NCBI GenBank assembly: GCA_016648135.1
Contig: JADDOH010023082.1
Span: forward strand, 35,593-99,592
DNA from: Agrypnia vestita
Lineage: Eukaryota; Arthropoda; Insecta; Trichoptera; Phryganeidae
DNA: 64,000 nucleotides
Reading direction: 5' to 3'
The notes under the pieces are model-generated. The model ran no database searches and had not been told where the DNA came from. It worked only from the letters and a program-made list of their open reading frames with translations. This document shows, in pieces, positions 1 through 10,290 of this stretch. How positions within the stretch are numbered: the first letter of the stretch is position 1; each line of letters starts with the position of its first letter. The position numbers and the translations under genes were made by a program.

Positions 1-1130
1 CATCTATCTGATAGATAGATCATAGACAAAGATTTTAAATTACAAACATTTTCTCCATGATATTAACTGCTGGAAAATTAACCCAATAGGCAAACGGAAC
101 GTCAACTTTAATATACCGATATATGACTTTGAGGTACAACAAGCGCAAAGTTAAGAGCATTTCTCCGAGGTATGCATGTGCACACGCGAAATGCGAATGC
201 GAAATTCGCGTCTCAATGATTGTCTCATCATTGTGTCGAAAATCTCGTTCGTGGACACACGGTATTTTACAATTCCACACAAACATTTTACGCTTCAAAA
301 ATTCCTATAATTTATGGGGCCTTGCGATGCCAAATACAACAGCCTACCGAAAACGTGCTCACAAGTGTGCATATTATAGTTTGTATACAGCCTGTAGTTG
401 TATTGAACAACTCTGCATGGCTATAACTTATTCACGGAATTGTTTTGAGCGTTACACGGAGATCCTTTTACGTGTCGGGAGAAGACCACAGGGAATATGA
501 GCAACGGATCACTAGCTACACCAGGAGTGCGGAGGCTAGATTCTTTGATAAATGTGCTCCTACACTAGAGAGTTTTTCTTCTTTCGACCGCCACAGCAAG
601 TTAATGATCGAGGGGCGATGTATTATATTTTGGGTATAAAAGCAAAGGCAACAATATCCGAAAAATAAAAAAAATATGTTTTGAATGCAGTTCTATGCAT
701 TCTAATGAAACACGTTGACTTCGTCGTGATATTTATTTGGTTTACAATATGTTCCCGCGACAATAATTCGGTACACAAATAAACTATAAGGTATGCGTTA
801 CTGTGACTGTGTGGTAAAGAGAGCCCGCAAAATGGGGCTTTGCGCTTTATAACATTCGCTTTCTCTTTCTTCCATGCCGTCTGTCACTCTCGTTCATTCA
901 AAAACATTACATTACTAATTTAGAATGGACTGAATTCTAGTTTTTATGTATCTTTACCTTCTAAAATCAAATTTCCAACAAAATCTCGAATTCAGTACAC
1001 TCAAAATTAGTAATCCACGATGAATACATTGATTTTTTTTTTGATATTGCTGTCTTTGTTTTTATACCCCACACTTTTAAAAATGGTGTCCTTAACTGGC
1101 TAGAACCACCGACCACTGGATCACTTGGTG
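1..1130. other. No gene recognised
   Basis: AT-rich sequence with only short chance reading frames and no recognisable domain. It opens with a few GATA-type tetranucleotides at 5-25. A TATA-like string lies at 630-638 but no transcript can be assigned to it. Confidence 0.5.
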
Positions 1131-1135
1131 AGAGT

Positions 1136-1256
1136 TATACTGTAGAACCTCGTTAATTCGAAATTCAAGAGACTCAATAATTATTTAGAATTATGCAGAA
1201 CCCCCTTAATTTGAAATTTAACGTGCAAAAGAAAAATCGCGACGTGATTGCGAAAT
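1136..1256 (+). mobile_element. Possible pogo/Tigger-type DNA transposon end
   Basis: The string ACTGTAGAACCTCGTTAATT near 1138 resembles the terminal repeats of pogo/Tigger-like elements, which begin CAGTAGAACCTCG. A second AACCCCCTTAATTTGAAAT block follows about 45 bases later. No opposite end or target duplication was found, so this is at best a relic. Confidence 0.3.
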
Positions 1257-1395
1257 TCACAAAAAATCGTAAAACTCATGAAATAGCCAGTAATTTTGTG
1301 AAAACGTCCATATTTTTGCACATTTCAAGAAATCATTTCGAAAACGCAATATTTGTTATGCTAGTATAAATATTGTGATATTTCTATTACTAAAG

Positions 1396-1532
1396 TACCT
1401 ACCCATAACCACAGCTTGCATGCGAAGATGTGTGAATATGGATGAAGCGAGAGTTGTATGTGGCGCTCTATCCTCTCTGCCTACCCCCATTGGGAAACGG
1501 CGTGATGGTAAGTAAGTAAGTAAGTAAGTACC
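1396..1532 (+). pseudogene. LINE family X, 5'-truncated 3' end with TAAG tail
   Basis: About 100 bases match the extreme 3' end of a non-LTR retrotransposon seen again at 6187, 7740, 26855 and 44762. The degraded frame encodes the same end as those copies (cysteine-rich stretch, then a serine-alanine-tyrosine-proline motif). It finishes GGCGTGATGG followed by five TAAG repeats at about 1507-1531. The short simple-repeat tail and heavy 5' truncation are typical of LINE copies. Confidence 0.6.
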
Positions 1533-1985
1533 CAACATTGACATGTTTGTTGTTCTCAAATTTAAAAAAAATCTGATTATATGACCCAAAACGTATTGAT
1601 TTCTAGCGCAAATGGATAAAAATTATTTCCAATCTAAATTTAGATGAACTAAGAAATTAACATTTTGGAACTTGTGGGTTTGAAAATTTTTAAATTACGG
1701 TGTTTTACTTAATATTTTTTTAAATAAAATAATATATCCACGTAGGTACATGAAAATTAGGGCGATAGGATTTTACAGAATTTATATGATTGAAAAAAAA
1801 AACACTGCAGAATTTAAAATTAAAAGATATCTTATAAATGAATTGATTATACGAGACATAAAATTATCGTACGAGTATACAGTGCGCGGGTTTCTTTACT
1901 CCATCAAGATCGATCCCATGTTGAAAAATGAGTAGACATTAAATATGCAAACGATTCACGAAGTGTGACAAAACCTCATTGAAGT
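1533..1985. other. No gene recognised
   Basis: Very AT-rich, no domain, no repeat partner noticed in this window. Confidence 0.4.
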
Positions 1986-2345
1986 TTCACACGCATCAGA
2001 ATTTCCAATCTACCGCGGCGGGCGGAGCTCGACTCGTGTGAAACTTGTCGCAATTGGCGGGAACTTCGCCATTACGTGTCACCTGTACGTACAATTTACG
2101 AACGCCCGGCGCTACATGGCCCGCTCCGTCTCGCGTCAAGGTGCCGTGCGATCATCCGGCCACCGCGCCAAAGGGCACGCTTCATTGTGTGCGCCCACGC
2201 GCGCGGGGGGCGCGACGGGCGGGTCCCTTTCTGTTGTCGCGAGCGCGGAGACCCGAGCTGCAGGTCGGGATCCAGGGGTGTAGCGATAGCTAGACACGGG
2301 ATTCTCGCACTTAATTAATTACGCACATGCGGTACCTGGGATGTC
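1986..2345. other. GC-rich island, possible non-coding regulatory element
   Basis: A sharp rise in GC and CpG in an AT-rich background, bounded by TAATTAATTA-type strings near 2312. Three overlapping short frames run through it, none with a recognisable domain. I see no repeat partner in the window. The composition suggests constrained sequence, but function is inference. Confidence 0.3.
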
Positions 2346-2585
2346 TTGACAAGAAATTCCTTTGATAAAGTGTCGACACGGCGGGCTCAGTGATAGAAAT
2401 TAATATGAGATTTAAGGCGGGATACGCGCGCGGGTTAATTTACTCCGCACTCCGTGTGATGTTTAATGAATCATACATCGCAACGGGATTAGAGAGCTTC
2501 CTCCGAGAACTGCGACATCTTTCGACGTTGTCTGCAAACAAATTTTAAGACAAACGAAACAAATATAATGAACAAGTATTTTTTA

Positions 2586-2945
2586 ATTAAGATAAATTGT
2601 AAGTCTCACAGAGACGCAGCTATTTATATAAGAAACGTATAGGTATGGAAGTCTTTTTAAAGGATGGCCCAGGGCTTTAGTTATCACTACTAATTCCATC
2701 GTAAGACCATCCCCACATCAAATTTTTTAATGTTGTGTAGGTATACGTTTCAAATTTGAAAACCTTTCATATATTTGAAGGGACTATTGTCAAAGGCATC
2801 TGAAGTCCTTCTCATGAAATACATAGAATTTGCAGCCGGTGATAATACCTCTATATTTTTAATGTTGAATATCAAGCAATATTCTTTTTAATATAGGTAT
2901 ATAATATTCTTCCGGATCATTTATCATTTATTAGCATATTCTACA
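2586..2945 (+). repeat. Repeat family A, copy 1
   Basis: Starts with the family hallmark TCTCACAGAGACG near 2613, then an ATTTATATAAGAAACG block, GGATGGCCCAGGGCTT, and a CCATCGTAAGACCATCC block. The 3' part matches the copy at 13840 for over 300 bases. No pol III boxes or reading frame are visible, so a MITE is more likely than a SINE. Confidence 0.65.
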
Positions 2946-3007
2946 TTCTGAGAGCACAATCATTGGATTTCGTCCATAGAGGGAATATTAATTACACAGA
3001 TGAATTA

Positions 3008-3160
3008 TAGAACTCTCACAGAGATGAAGCTATTTATACGAGAAACGTGTATGGAAGTTTTTTTATAAATAAAATAAGCCATCCTATAAAAATTTTTCCG
3101 TACACGTTTCTCATAGAAATATGTCTCTGTGAGACTTGTATGATTTATCTTAATTAATAA
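3008..3160. repeat. Repeat family A, fold-back copy 2
   Basis: Two inverted family A ends: CTCACAGAGATGAAGC near 3014 and its mirror ATGTCTCTGTGAGAC near 3120-3135. Both are followed inward by ACACGTTTCTC/GAGAAACGTGT blocks. The pair can fold into a hairpin of about 150 bases. Confidence 0.65.
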
Positions 3161-3420
3161 TAAATTACCTCAGTGGAAAAAATTCACTATTGTGTTGTCA
3201 GAACATATAAAAACATTTTTTTCTAAAGTTTTAACATTTGTTTCTAAGATACAAAGCAGGACCAACTGAAACACTGTATGAAAATACTGTCACGATATCA
3301 AACGCCCGTAAGGTACTCTCTTAATTAATTCCGTTGACCGCTTATAACTCGCACTCGCTGCCGCTTTCCCTGAATCGCCAAACTGTCTTGATAAACTGAC
3401 TAAGCAACAGTTATGTTGCC

Positions 3421-3430
3421 TTTTATATAG
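3421..3430 (-). promoter_or_regulatory. TATA box of LTR-like segment
   Basis: Minus-strand CTATATAAAA. It lies about 40 bases downstream of the heat-shock-type element and about 25-30 bases upstream of an initiator-like TCAGTT. Confidence 0.45.
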
Positions 3431-3470
3431 AGAATGTCATTTCGCGAACGCTCGGGCACGATCTTGTGCA

Positions 3471-3483
3471 TTCCAGAATATTC
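3471..3483. promoter_or_regulatory. Heat-shock-element-like array
   Basis: TTCCAGAATATTC is three in-phase inverted units (TTC-nn-GAA-nn-TTC), the canonical binding pattern of heat shock factor. It lies upstream of a TATA box in a dispersed LTR-like repeat. Confidence 0.5.
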
Positions 3484-3500
3484 TTATACTTTCTGTATTT

Positions 3501-4301
3501 ATTAATTTTTAATTGTTAAAAATAATTTAATTTCTCTCCAATATTCTTGATTAAGTCCTTGTTTACCATTCATGCACCCCAAATACATACAACGTTTCAC
3601 ACAACACTGGAAAAAGTAGTGCAGAAAAATTTCACCATTCTCTCTTCAAAGCTCTCCAAAGTTGTTTTTGAATCACAAAACAATCATTTAGCTCACCGCT
3701 GGTGCTTAAACCAATGCTATCAATATTTCGGTGACGGTTTAAAATACGCATTAAAAATCATAATTGATTTTATGCGCTATTAAGCAGCTTTCAAAAGCCG
3801 CACAATCAATCAATAGCAAACATGGCATTACCATTTTTTGGACATTTTGATTTTTCAAATAAAGGCGCGATGAAAAGCCATTGAACAAGTACTGTGTGTA
3901 CTTTACAAAATCGATGTTGCCAGATTTGCTCGCATGGGGAAAAAATGAACAAGGTAACGGGGTTGTCGATACATTTGAAATTTATTTCGCGATTTTCGCA
4001 GCATTTTAATGAAAACCGCACTATAGGTATTATTTTTGAAGTGGGCTTTATGACGTGTATATTTGATGCGGTTAATATCGGCAGTAAACAAGGATAAAAT
4101 TTCATGAATATTAAAAAATAACACATTTTTGAGTATTTCTCATTGACTTGTTCCCGAAAAAAGTGTTAACTTTAACGTTACGTTGGTGTAAACTTCAAAA
4201 GATAGCAGAAAAAATTAAAGTTATTAATTATTCAGTATATTATGAGTATGTTCAAATTTTTCAGAACAGAACTGGATTGTTGTCACAGGGACATCAATAA
4301 T
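3501..4301. other. No gene recognised
   Basis: Short frames occur on both strands, including overlapping antisense frames at 3806-4126. None has a domain, a plausible splice context or codon bias that I could defend. Confidence 0.45.
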
Positions 4302-4611
4302 CAATTAATGTATATTATAGATGTCTCACAGAGACGAAACTGTATATTTTTTTATTAAGGGAGAGTAGCTATATAAGTATTTATGGGTGTACATAGGACT
4401 TACGACCTATCGTTACAAAAATAAATAGACACGGTATTCTATCATGGATGGAAATGGCGAACGTTACATATGTGTAAAGTGATCACTTAAGCCAACCGTA
4501 CGATAGGTCGTAAGTCTTATGTACACCCATACAGACTTCTATAACTACTCTCCCTTAATAAAAAAATATACAGTTTCGTCTCTGTGAGAAATCTATAATA
4601 TACATTAATTG
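4302..4611. repeat. Repeat family A, long fold-back copy 3
   Basis: A 310-base inverted repeat. Each arm starts CAATTAATGTATATTATAG, then the TCTCACAGAGACGAAACTGT hallmark, a T-rich tract, and GACTTACGACCTATCGT. The arms are about 105 bases and nearly identical, with a loop containing ATGGCGAACGTTACAT. No clear target duplication flanks it. The transcript would form a long hairpin. Confidence 0.75.
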
Positions 4612-4974
4612 GGTATTAATTAGTTCAATAGATGACGATATTCGCGCGTGATTAAAATTTTTACCCTTCCAATTTATAAATTAATATAAAACACTCAGAG
4701 GCCTATTTTAAAAGAAAATTTGTGTTCTGGACGCCAACCGTGGCAACTTTAAACGACCGTTTACGTCAAAAATCTATGGATAAGGACCGACGGGAAGTCG
4801 CGCCAATTAGCAAGCCAATTCTGTTTCCTTTCTGCGACGAATTAAACGCATCGCTTCGGTTCTCTGTGCGATGTAACTTGTAATAATTCTTAACCATTTA
4901 AAAAAAGGTAATTTAATTAAATATGAAACGTGAAATGTTGTAAATAAATAATAAACACAACTTCAAAAAAAATG
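4612..4974. other. No gene recognised
   Basis: Unique-looking sequence of mixed composition. No frame or repeat recognised. Confidence 0.4.
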
Positions 4975-5150
4975 CACAGATGTGATGGTTAGTCTTGCGT
5001 GGAATCGGTGAACGTTACATTGTATAAAGTGAACATTTATGCAGGCCATGTGATAAGTCGTAGATCCTTTAACACCTAAAGACTTCCATGCCTACTTTCC
5101 CACAAATAACTTCGTCTCTGTGAGGCTTATATATCTTGATTACTTCATCT
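4975..5150 (-). repeat. Repeat family A, copy 4
   Basis: Minus orientation: GGTGAACGTTACATTGTATA near 5007, GATAAGTCGTAG, and the closing CTTCGTCTCTGTGAGGC near 5110. The block order matches the copies at 25960, 30425 and 49185. Confidence 0.65.
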
Positions 5151-5540
5151 AGGAATAAAAATCCTTTAACATGCTAATACATGACATGACCGTGGGAGGC
5201 AAATGAAAACACTAATTTAAACAATGTAAACTTGAAATGCAAAAAATTAACTGGACACGAATTAGATCGGAGTAACGTTCTTAAATTTATTTATAGTCAG
5301 TAAATATTTCCAGAACATTTCACACACTTATTATTACACTGTTTCTTAATTCACACTAATTAACGCTGTTTCTATTGCTTCGATCACTTTCTAGCAAATT
5401 ATATTCAATATCCGCACGTAGAAAAACTACTCGCCCGCCGGTAGGAACTCTTCCTTTATTTATTATCGCTAGAAAATACGTGACGGTCACACTGCGCTGC
5501 GCTCCGTCAAGAATGACTGACTCGTTGCGTAATGCCCTTG

Positions 5541-5552
5541 GAATTTTATAGG
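5541..5552 (-). promoter_or_regulatory. TATA box of LTR-like element
   Basis: Minus-strand CCTATAAAATTC, followed 28-30 bases later by TCAGTCATT, a good insect initiator match. Confidence 0.45.
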
Positions 5553-5580
5553 CAAATAATTGTCTTTTTCTGTATTTTGA

Positions 5581-5593
5581 TTCCAGAATTTTC
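5581..5593. promoter_or_regulatory. Heat-shock-element-like array
   Basis: TTCCAGAATTTTC has three in-phase TTC/GAA/TTC units, about 30 bases upstream of the TATA box on the minus strand. Confidence 0.5.
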
Positions 5594-5726
5594 CACAGTG
5601 TTGTTGTCAGTATAATCGAGTGACAAGCCTCGTGAGAAGCTTGACAACGCGCAAGTTCTTTCGGTTTTTTACATTTCCTGAAATGCTAAAAAATATTGTG
5701 ATTTTTGAACGCGATTATATCCACTG

Positions 5727-6044
5727 TTGGTTCAGACTCCAGACCTCCCTGAACAGCAGATGGTCTGGTTATTAATGTATATTTCTTGCGGGACGATTCC
5801 GTCGCCTCTGCAAAAACGCGGCCCAGACCCGCAACACTACCGGGAAAGGGTGGAACGCCATATAAAATTCATCACCCGGCTGCGTTCATGTTGCTACTTC
5901 GGATATCGGAATTCAGCGAAGGCCGCGGAGGAATATCTCGAAGAAGGCGCTATCACGTACGTCAATATCGGCCCTTGTTATCACACGCTGAGATGCCACA
6001 AGATCTTTGAGGGAAGGGAAGGAAGGGAAGAGAAGCTAAGATAA
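5727..6044 (+). CDS. Unrecognised 105-residue open frame
   Basis: An open frame with a more balanced composition than its surroundings: many Arg, Glu, Tyr and Cys residues, ending in a Gly-Arg-Glu-rich run coded by a purine repeat (GGGAAGGGAAGG). I do not recognise a family. It sits just upstream of LINE family X fragments, so it may be part of a retroelement or gene fragment captured with them. It could equally be chance. No splice sites or promoter could be assigned. Confidence 0.2.
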   Translation: MVQTPDLPEQQMVWLLMYISCGTIPSPLQKRGPDPQHYRERVERHIKFITRLRSCCYFGYRNSAKAAEEYLEEGAITYVNIGPCYHTLRCHKIFEGREGREEKLR

Positions 6045-6186
6045 GTGAGTTTGCAATTACTCGTGGAAGCGAAGCCCGGAGCTGGCAGAAGAAGAACGAA
6101 AGTAGGCTAAATGCAGTGGAGATGAGAACACTTAGACGTAGGTTTGTGTGGAAAACACATTTACGATAGAATAAAGAATGAAGATA
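6045..6186 (+). pseudogene. LINE family X, internal fragment
   Basis: The frame around 6090-6186 reads residues typical of family X just before its conserved 3' block: Arg-Leu-Asn-Ala-Val-Glu-Met-Arg-Thr-Leu-Arg-Arg, then a degenerate stretch ending in Asn-Glu-Asp-Ile. It has no 3' end of its own. It stops exactly where the oppositely oriented copy at 6187 begins. Confidence 0.5.
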
Positions 6187-6605
6187 TTACTTACTTACTA
6201 ACCATCACGCCGTTTTTTTGTGGTAGTAAGCAGAGAGAACGAGCCCTCTTCTGTCCTAAAACACAACTCTCACCTCATCCAAATTCATACATCTTCAAAT
6301 GCAAGCTCGACGGTTGTTGAGGCTTCAAACCGGACCATCTTCCAGTATCTGGTTAATCAGGTCGTGCCACGTCTTACGCGGTCGCCCTCTCTTTCTGGTA
6401 CCGTCAACACTTGCATTATAATGTATCTACTTTACCATTCTTTCCTCGTTCATTTGTTCAACATGTCCAAAACACCTGAGGGACCCTTTTTTAATTCTAT
6501 CAATTATGCCAAGATCAGCTTTACATTCATTTCTAATATCTTCATTATTTATCTCTCATAAATGGATTTGCCACACATACGTCTGAGATACCTTAGAAAG
6601 TTGAT
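6187..6605 (-). pseudogene. LINE family X, 3' end, reverse orientation
   Basis: Minus strand: the C-terminal part of a non-LTR retrotransposon protein with Arg-Ile-Lys-Lys-Gly, then Phe-Gly-His-Val-Glu, then Arg-Gly-Arg-Pro-Arg-Lys-Thr-Trp-His-Asp. It ends in the family 3' terminus and a short TAAG-type tail at 6187-6198. In-frame stops show it is dead. It overlaps in content with the plus-strand fragment to its left, so the two come from separate insertions. Confidence 0.6.
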
Positions 6606-6617
6606 CTAAGTATGTAA

Positions 6618-6692
6618 TATATATATATAATATCTATATATATATCTATATATCTATATCTATTATTATATATATATATTATATTATATATA
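6618..6692. repeat. AT dinucleotide microsatellite
   Basis: Irregular TA/TATC/TATA tract. Confidence 0.8.
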
Positions 6693-7022
6693 GTTAACAC
6701 ATCTTGTACGGGAAGGGTATTAATACCTTTTACGTAAACTATTTGTTAATTGCAAAAAAGATAATAAAACTCGATCACTTCTTCTAGGTATTATATTGCC
6801 TCGTATGAGGCAGATTTCAAATTACTTTACTATAGTAAATACTTTATACAGCAACAAAAATACTCTCGTGTTTTATTACAACAAAGGATACCCGTATTAT
6901 CGGTACTCGTGCAGTAGCCGCTCGGAATTGTATCTGTGCACAAATGTATGGGGATGTGTATAAATGTATTTTTGTCGCCAATCTACCTTTATACTATAAG
7001 TCTTTTCATATAAGCTTGCAAT
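6693..7022. other. No gene recognised
   Basis: No frame or repeat partner recognised. Confidence 0.4.
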
Positions 7023-7156
7023 TGAGTTAGTGTGGGTAGAGTGCATAATACGTGCATTGTTTCGTTGTATTAAGTTTACAGATACGAGAGGGGAGTATCC
7101 GTAAACTTAACACAACGAAACAATGCACATATTAGGCACTGTACCACACTAACTTA
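7023..7156. repeat. Palindromic MITE-like element
   Basis: Arms GAGTTAGTGTGG and CCACACTAACTTA enclose a further long match (TGCATTGTTTCGTTGT against ACAACGAAACAATGCA). The whole 134 bases folds into one stem with a loop near CGAGAGGGGAG at 7085. Confidence 0.7.
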
Positions 7157-7465
7157 AGGCTGGACATTCACTGCAAATGCATATTTCGGCGTTTTTTTTT
7201 TTACAAAAATATTTTATTATTCATTTATATCAGAATGTATACACTAGACTGCAATTTTACTAACTTAGATAGAACCTTTGTTATTATATAAAAGTAATAA
7301 ACTGGACATTATTTATAATAACTAATAAAATATAAGCCTTAATCGACAGGCCGCGGCCAAAAAATCGTTTTTAGTGTTCTAGGCAGCATTAATTTTTTAT
7401 GAATATTTATATGTACGCGTAATGTTTTTTATACGTATAAAGTATACTTCATTATCTAGAACTTT
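7155..7465 (+). repeat. Repeat D2, copy 1
   Basis: About 300 bases matching 43429-43731 in direct orientation. Shared blocks are TTCACTGCAAATGCATATTT, TTAGATAGAACCTTTGTTAT, TTAATCGACAGGCCGCGGC, and ATACGTATAAAGTATACTTC. No frame. It starts at the right edge of the palindrome at 7023. Confidence 0.7.
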
Positions 7466-7739
7466 TACTCAGGAAGTCAAGAAATATTCAATATTAATAA
7501 AGTTATGTTTTAAATTTGCAAGAAATTTTTACGTTTTTTGTTGATTTTAAAACGCTTTATATTTGTATAAAGATATAATTTTAATCAGTATATTCTATTT
7601 ATTGCCGTATTTTGAGGCTTTCGTCACTTAATAAAAGTTAGTTTTTTTAATAAAAACACCTCAATTAATATTTAAAATAAAAATTCCAAAGTATGAAATG
7701 TGTCAATAAATGACGTGATTATAAAACAGAATTCCGTTG
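7466..7739. other. No gene recognised
   Basis: AT-rich filler with no recognised feature. Confidence 0.4.
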
Positions 7740-7979
7740 CCAGCGACGTCGTTCAGGTAGTTTGTGCATATTGAGCAAATAGATGAAGAAAGAATTGTAA
7801 AAATGACATACGACGCTTTTTGTAGGTATGAGTTAACGGTGCCAGAAAGTGGGGGCGACCGCGGAAATGTGGCATGAATGCGGATGAGATGAGAGTTGCG
7901 TGTCAGGACAGAGAAGTGGGGCGCTCTATCCATGCCTATCCCCGCGGGGAAACGGCATGATGGTAAGTAAGTAAGTAAG
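7740..7979 (+). pseudogene. LINE family X, internally deleted 3' end
   Basis: Plus strand: a short piece with Glu-Glu-Arg-Ile-Val-Lys, then the conserved 3' block after an internal deletion, ending GGCATGATGG and four TAAG units at 7964-7979. Stops and frameshifts throughout. Confidence 0.6.
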
Positions 7980-8092
7980 GGCCGGTTGAATCAACTTGGA
8001 TTTTAGTAACCTTTCGTTTGAACCATAGATTTTTGGGTTTTACATCGATCAATCAACCCGTTTTCGTAAAATTCTAAGGTTTTTACCGGCGC
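7980..8092. repeat. Small MITE, family E copy 1
   Basis: Ends GGCCGGTT and AACCGGC-like, and shares TTTCGTTTGAACCATAGATT and CAACCCGTTTTCGTAAAA with copies at 12631 and 15985. It abuts the LINE tail directly on its left. Confidence 0.5.
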
Positions 8093-8598
8093 TAAGAAAT
8101 TCATGAAAATTGTTAATTATTATTATACGTGGTGATGGAACCTCGCGATATGAAGGTTGGGCCGTCAGACCTCCTCGAGGAATCCACTAGATTTCCATGT
8201 GCCAAACGATGAACGAGAATGCCTAAGAAAAATGTACGCGAAATATGAAATGTCGATTTCATCTCATATTGGACCGCTGAAATGCGAGAACGAATACGCC
8301 AACCAAGATTCTTGAAATTGCAGTATATTTGAACGTAAGAATATATATTTATTTTATGTGTATCGGTGTTTGTAAAGATTGTAACAGTTGACGTTGCTAA
8401 CAATTTAATATATTATAATGGTGGCACAAAATATATTCTTATTATATTAATTTAGGGGATTTGAGTCATTGACCTCGAGAGTATTACTGGAAAAAATGTT
8501 ACCGTTATGTTTAATTTGGCACTGAGAGAAATTTATGATTTGGACGTTTATGACAAATATTTACTAAATAATAAATAAAACCAGATTGAACCTGTTGC
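8093..8598. other. No gene recognised
   Basis: A 96-residue minus-strand frame at 8113-8403 has no recognisable domain. Confidence 0.4.
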
Positions 8599-9684
8599 TT
8601 AAGGCGATCGTCTAGCAGAATGAGCAAATTTCACCATTTTTTCTCATATCTTCTCTTGCGTTTTTTATTACATTTTTGTAAGGAGATATCTCATTTTAAA
8701 ATTTATTCATTAGGTTACATATATTTTAAATACGAATATCTTATTAAAATGTCACAAACTAAATTATATAATTTATTAATAAATTACCAAACCTTTGATG
8801 TTTTAAAAATGAAGAAAATTGCTCGACTTTATGGGCCTTTTATGACTGAACGGCGTGTTGAGATGTCTTTTATTCAATAATATTACAAAGTAAACGATTA
8901 TCTTAAATTTATTACAATTATAGAAAAAGCTGTTAGTTTATTTACATGCAAATACATTTTTATATTTTGTGTGTTTTTTCAATCCTTTTAAAATAGTTAA
9001 TAACTTTTTTTCTTTAATAAATTAAAGGAATAGACATTTTTATTTTAAAATTAATACAAAAAAAATCTAAAAATTATTCTCGATTTCAGATTTTAGCTAT
9101 TTAATCAAGGCACTGCGTATTGTGTCATAAATACGTTGCGTCTTGATTTAATATCTAAAATCAGGAATATCGACAAAGATTTTGATTTTTTTTTTGTTTT
9201 TATTGTAAAATTATAATATCTATTCTTTTGATTATTGAAGTAAAAAAGTTGTCAACTATTTTTAAAGATTTGAAAAAAACCCACAAAAAATAAAATATTT
9301 TTAAAAAACAGTATTTTTTAAAACATCAATTGCATGCAAACAAACTAACAGATTTTTCTATAATTGTAATATATTTAAGATAATCGTTTATTTTGTAATA
9401 TTATTGAATAAAAAAGACATCTCAAAACGCCGTTCAGTCATAAAAGGCCCACAAAGTAGAGCAATTTTCTTCATTTTTAAAACATCGAAGGTTTGGTAAT
9501 TTATTAATCAATTATTTAATTTAGTTTATGACATTTTAATAAGATATTCGTATTAAAAATATATGTAACCTGATGAATAAATTTTAAAATTAGATATGTC
9601 CCTACAAAAATGTGATAAAAAACGCAAGAGAAGATATGAGAAAAAATGGTGAAATTTGCTCATTCTGCTAAACGATCGCCTTAA
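8599..9684. mobile_element. 1.08 kb palindromic element flanked by TTAA
   Basis: TTAA at 8599-8602 and 9681-9684 flank an inverted repeat starting GGCGATCGTCTAGCAGAATG and ending in its mirror. The arms are close to 500 bases each and stay alignable almost to the centre near 9130, where an ATCAAGGCACTGCG/ACGTTGCGTCTTGAT pair continues the symmetry. There is no transposase. TTAA target duplications suggest mobilisation by a piggyBac-type enzyme, although the terminal GGCG does not match the usual piggyBac end. A right half-copy lies at 61605. Confidence 0.7.
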
Positions 9685-9765
9685 GGCTACGTAACCTTAG
9701 AAATTATTCTTGCATCAGGGGATATTTCTTTCATCATAATATAATTTGTTATAAAAATTACTCGT

Positions 9766-9860
9766 TCAGCTATAACTCGTCAAAATGACGTACTTTTATA
9801 AACTGTATTTGGGCCGCTAGTTAAGGCTGTGAGAACAGCGTTTTCTAGAGTAGCGTGGCA
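9766..9860 (+). repeat. Repeat family C, copy 1
   Basis: CGTCAAAATGACGTACT followed about 25 bases later by GGGCCGCTAGTTAAGGCTGT and GAGAACAGC. Shared with 19775 and 34918. The start is the reverse complement of the Helitron-like 3' end at 59340-59362, which suggests a relationship. Confidence 0.5.
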
Positions 9861-10290
9861 TCTTATTGACGTAAGTGATGGACATAATTAAGTAGAGAAT
9901 CATGTTTTTTTGCTTCCCTACCTCATATATATCTCATTATTATTTGAGACATTTGTTAGAGACGGACATTGTTGCAAAGAGAATTATATACTTTGATTAA
10001 TGATTAACACCAAGGACAAAAGCGATATTATTTAAACTAAAATATTAAAAAAAATCAAAATATTTTTGAAAAATATCTAATTAATTGAGTATTCTATTAA
10101 AACATCATAAAGTCAATGTTTTCCATAGGCGTGCAGTGAGAACATGGTAGCAAGACTTTTACGTAACCAATTATTTGGAAAAAAAATAGAATACAACATA
10201 TATTTCGTAATATTTCTATCACAATTGTTATCATAGCATTTATATTTTGATATATTATAAAAATCTGTAGCATAAACTTTTGATTTCGGA
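9861..10290. other. No gene recognised
   Basis: No frame or repeat partner recognised. Confidence 0.4.

Larger units (their letters stand above)
3270..3500 (-). mobile_element. LTR-like promoter segment (family H), partial
   Basis: On the minus strand this reads a heat-shock-type element, then CTATATAAAAGG, then an initiator-like TTAGTCAGTTT about 30 bases downstream, and an A-rich leader. The same order occurs at 5175, 18630, 35300, 42295 and 45850. Only the promoter-proximal part is recognisable here. Confidence 0.45.
5175..5660 (-). mobile_element. Solo-LTR-like element, family H
   Basis: On the minus strand the order is a heat-shock-type element, CCTATAAAATTCC, a TCAGTCATTC initiator about 30 bases on, AATAAA-type strings, and an AATTCGTGTCCAGT block. 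It closes with a GAGGCAAA-type terminus shared with 42295. Promoter, start region and polyadenylation-like strings in about 480 bases fit a solo LTR. No adjoining retroelement coding region was found, so the class is uncertain. Confidence 0.45.

Noticed and set aside
2038..2318. Three overlapping plus-strand frames
   Set aside because: Stop-poor because the region is GC-rich; no frame shows a motif or clear codon preference.
8620..8880. 86-residue open frame
   Set aside because: Lies inside one arm of the TTAA palindrome; its mirror arm has no matching frame.
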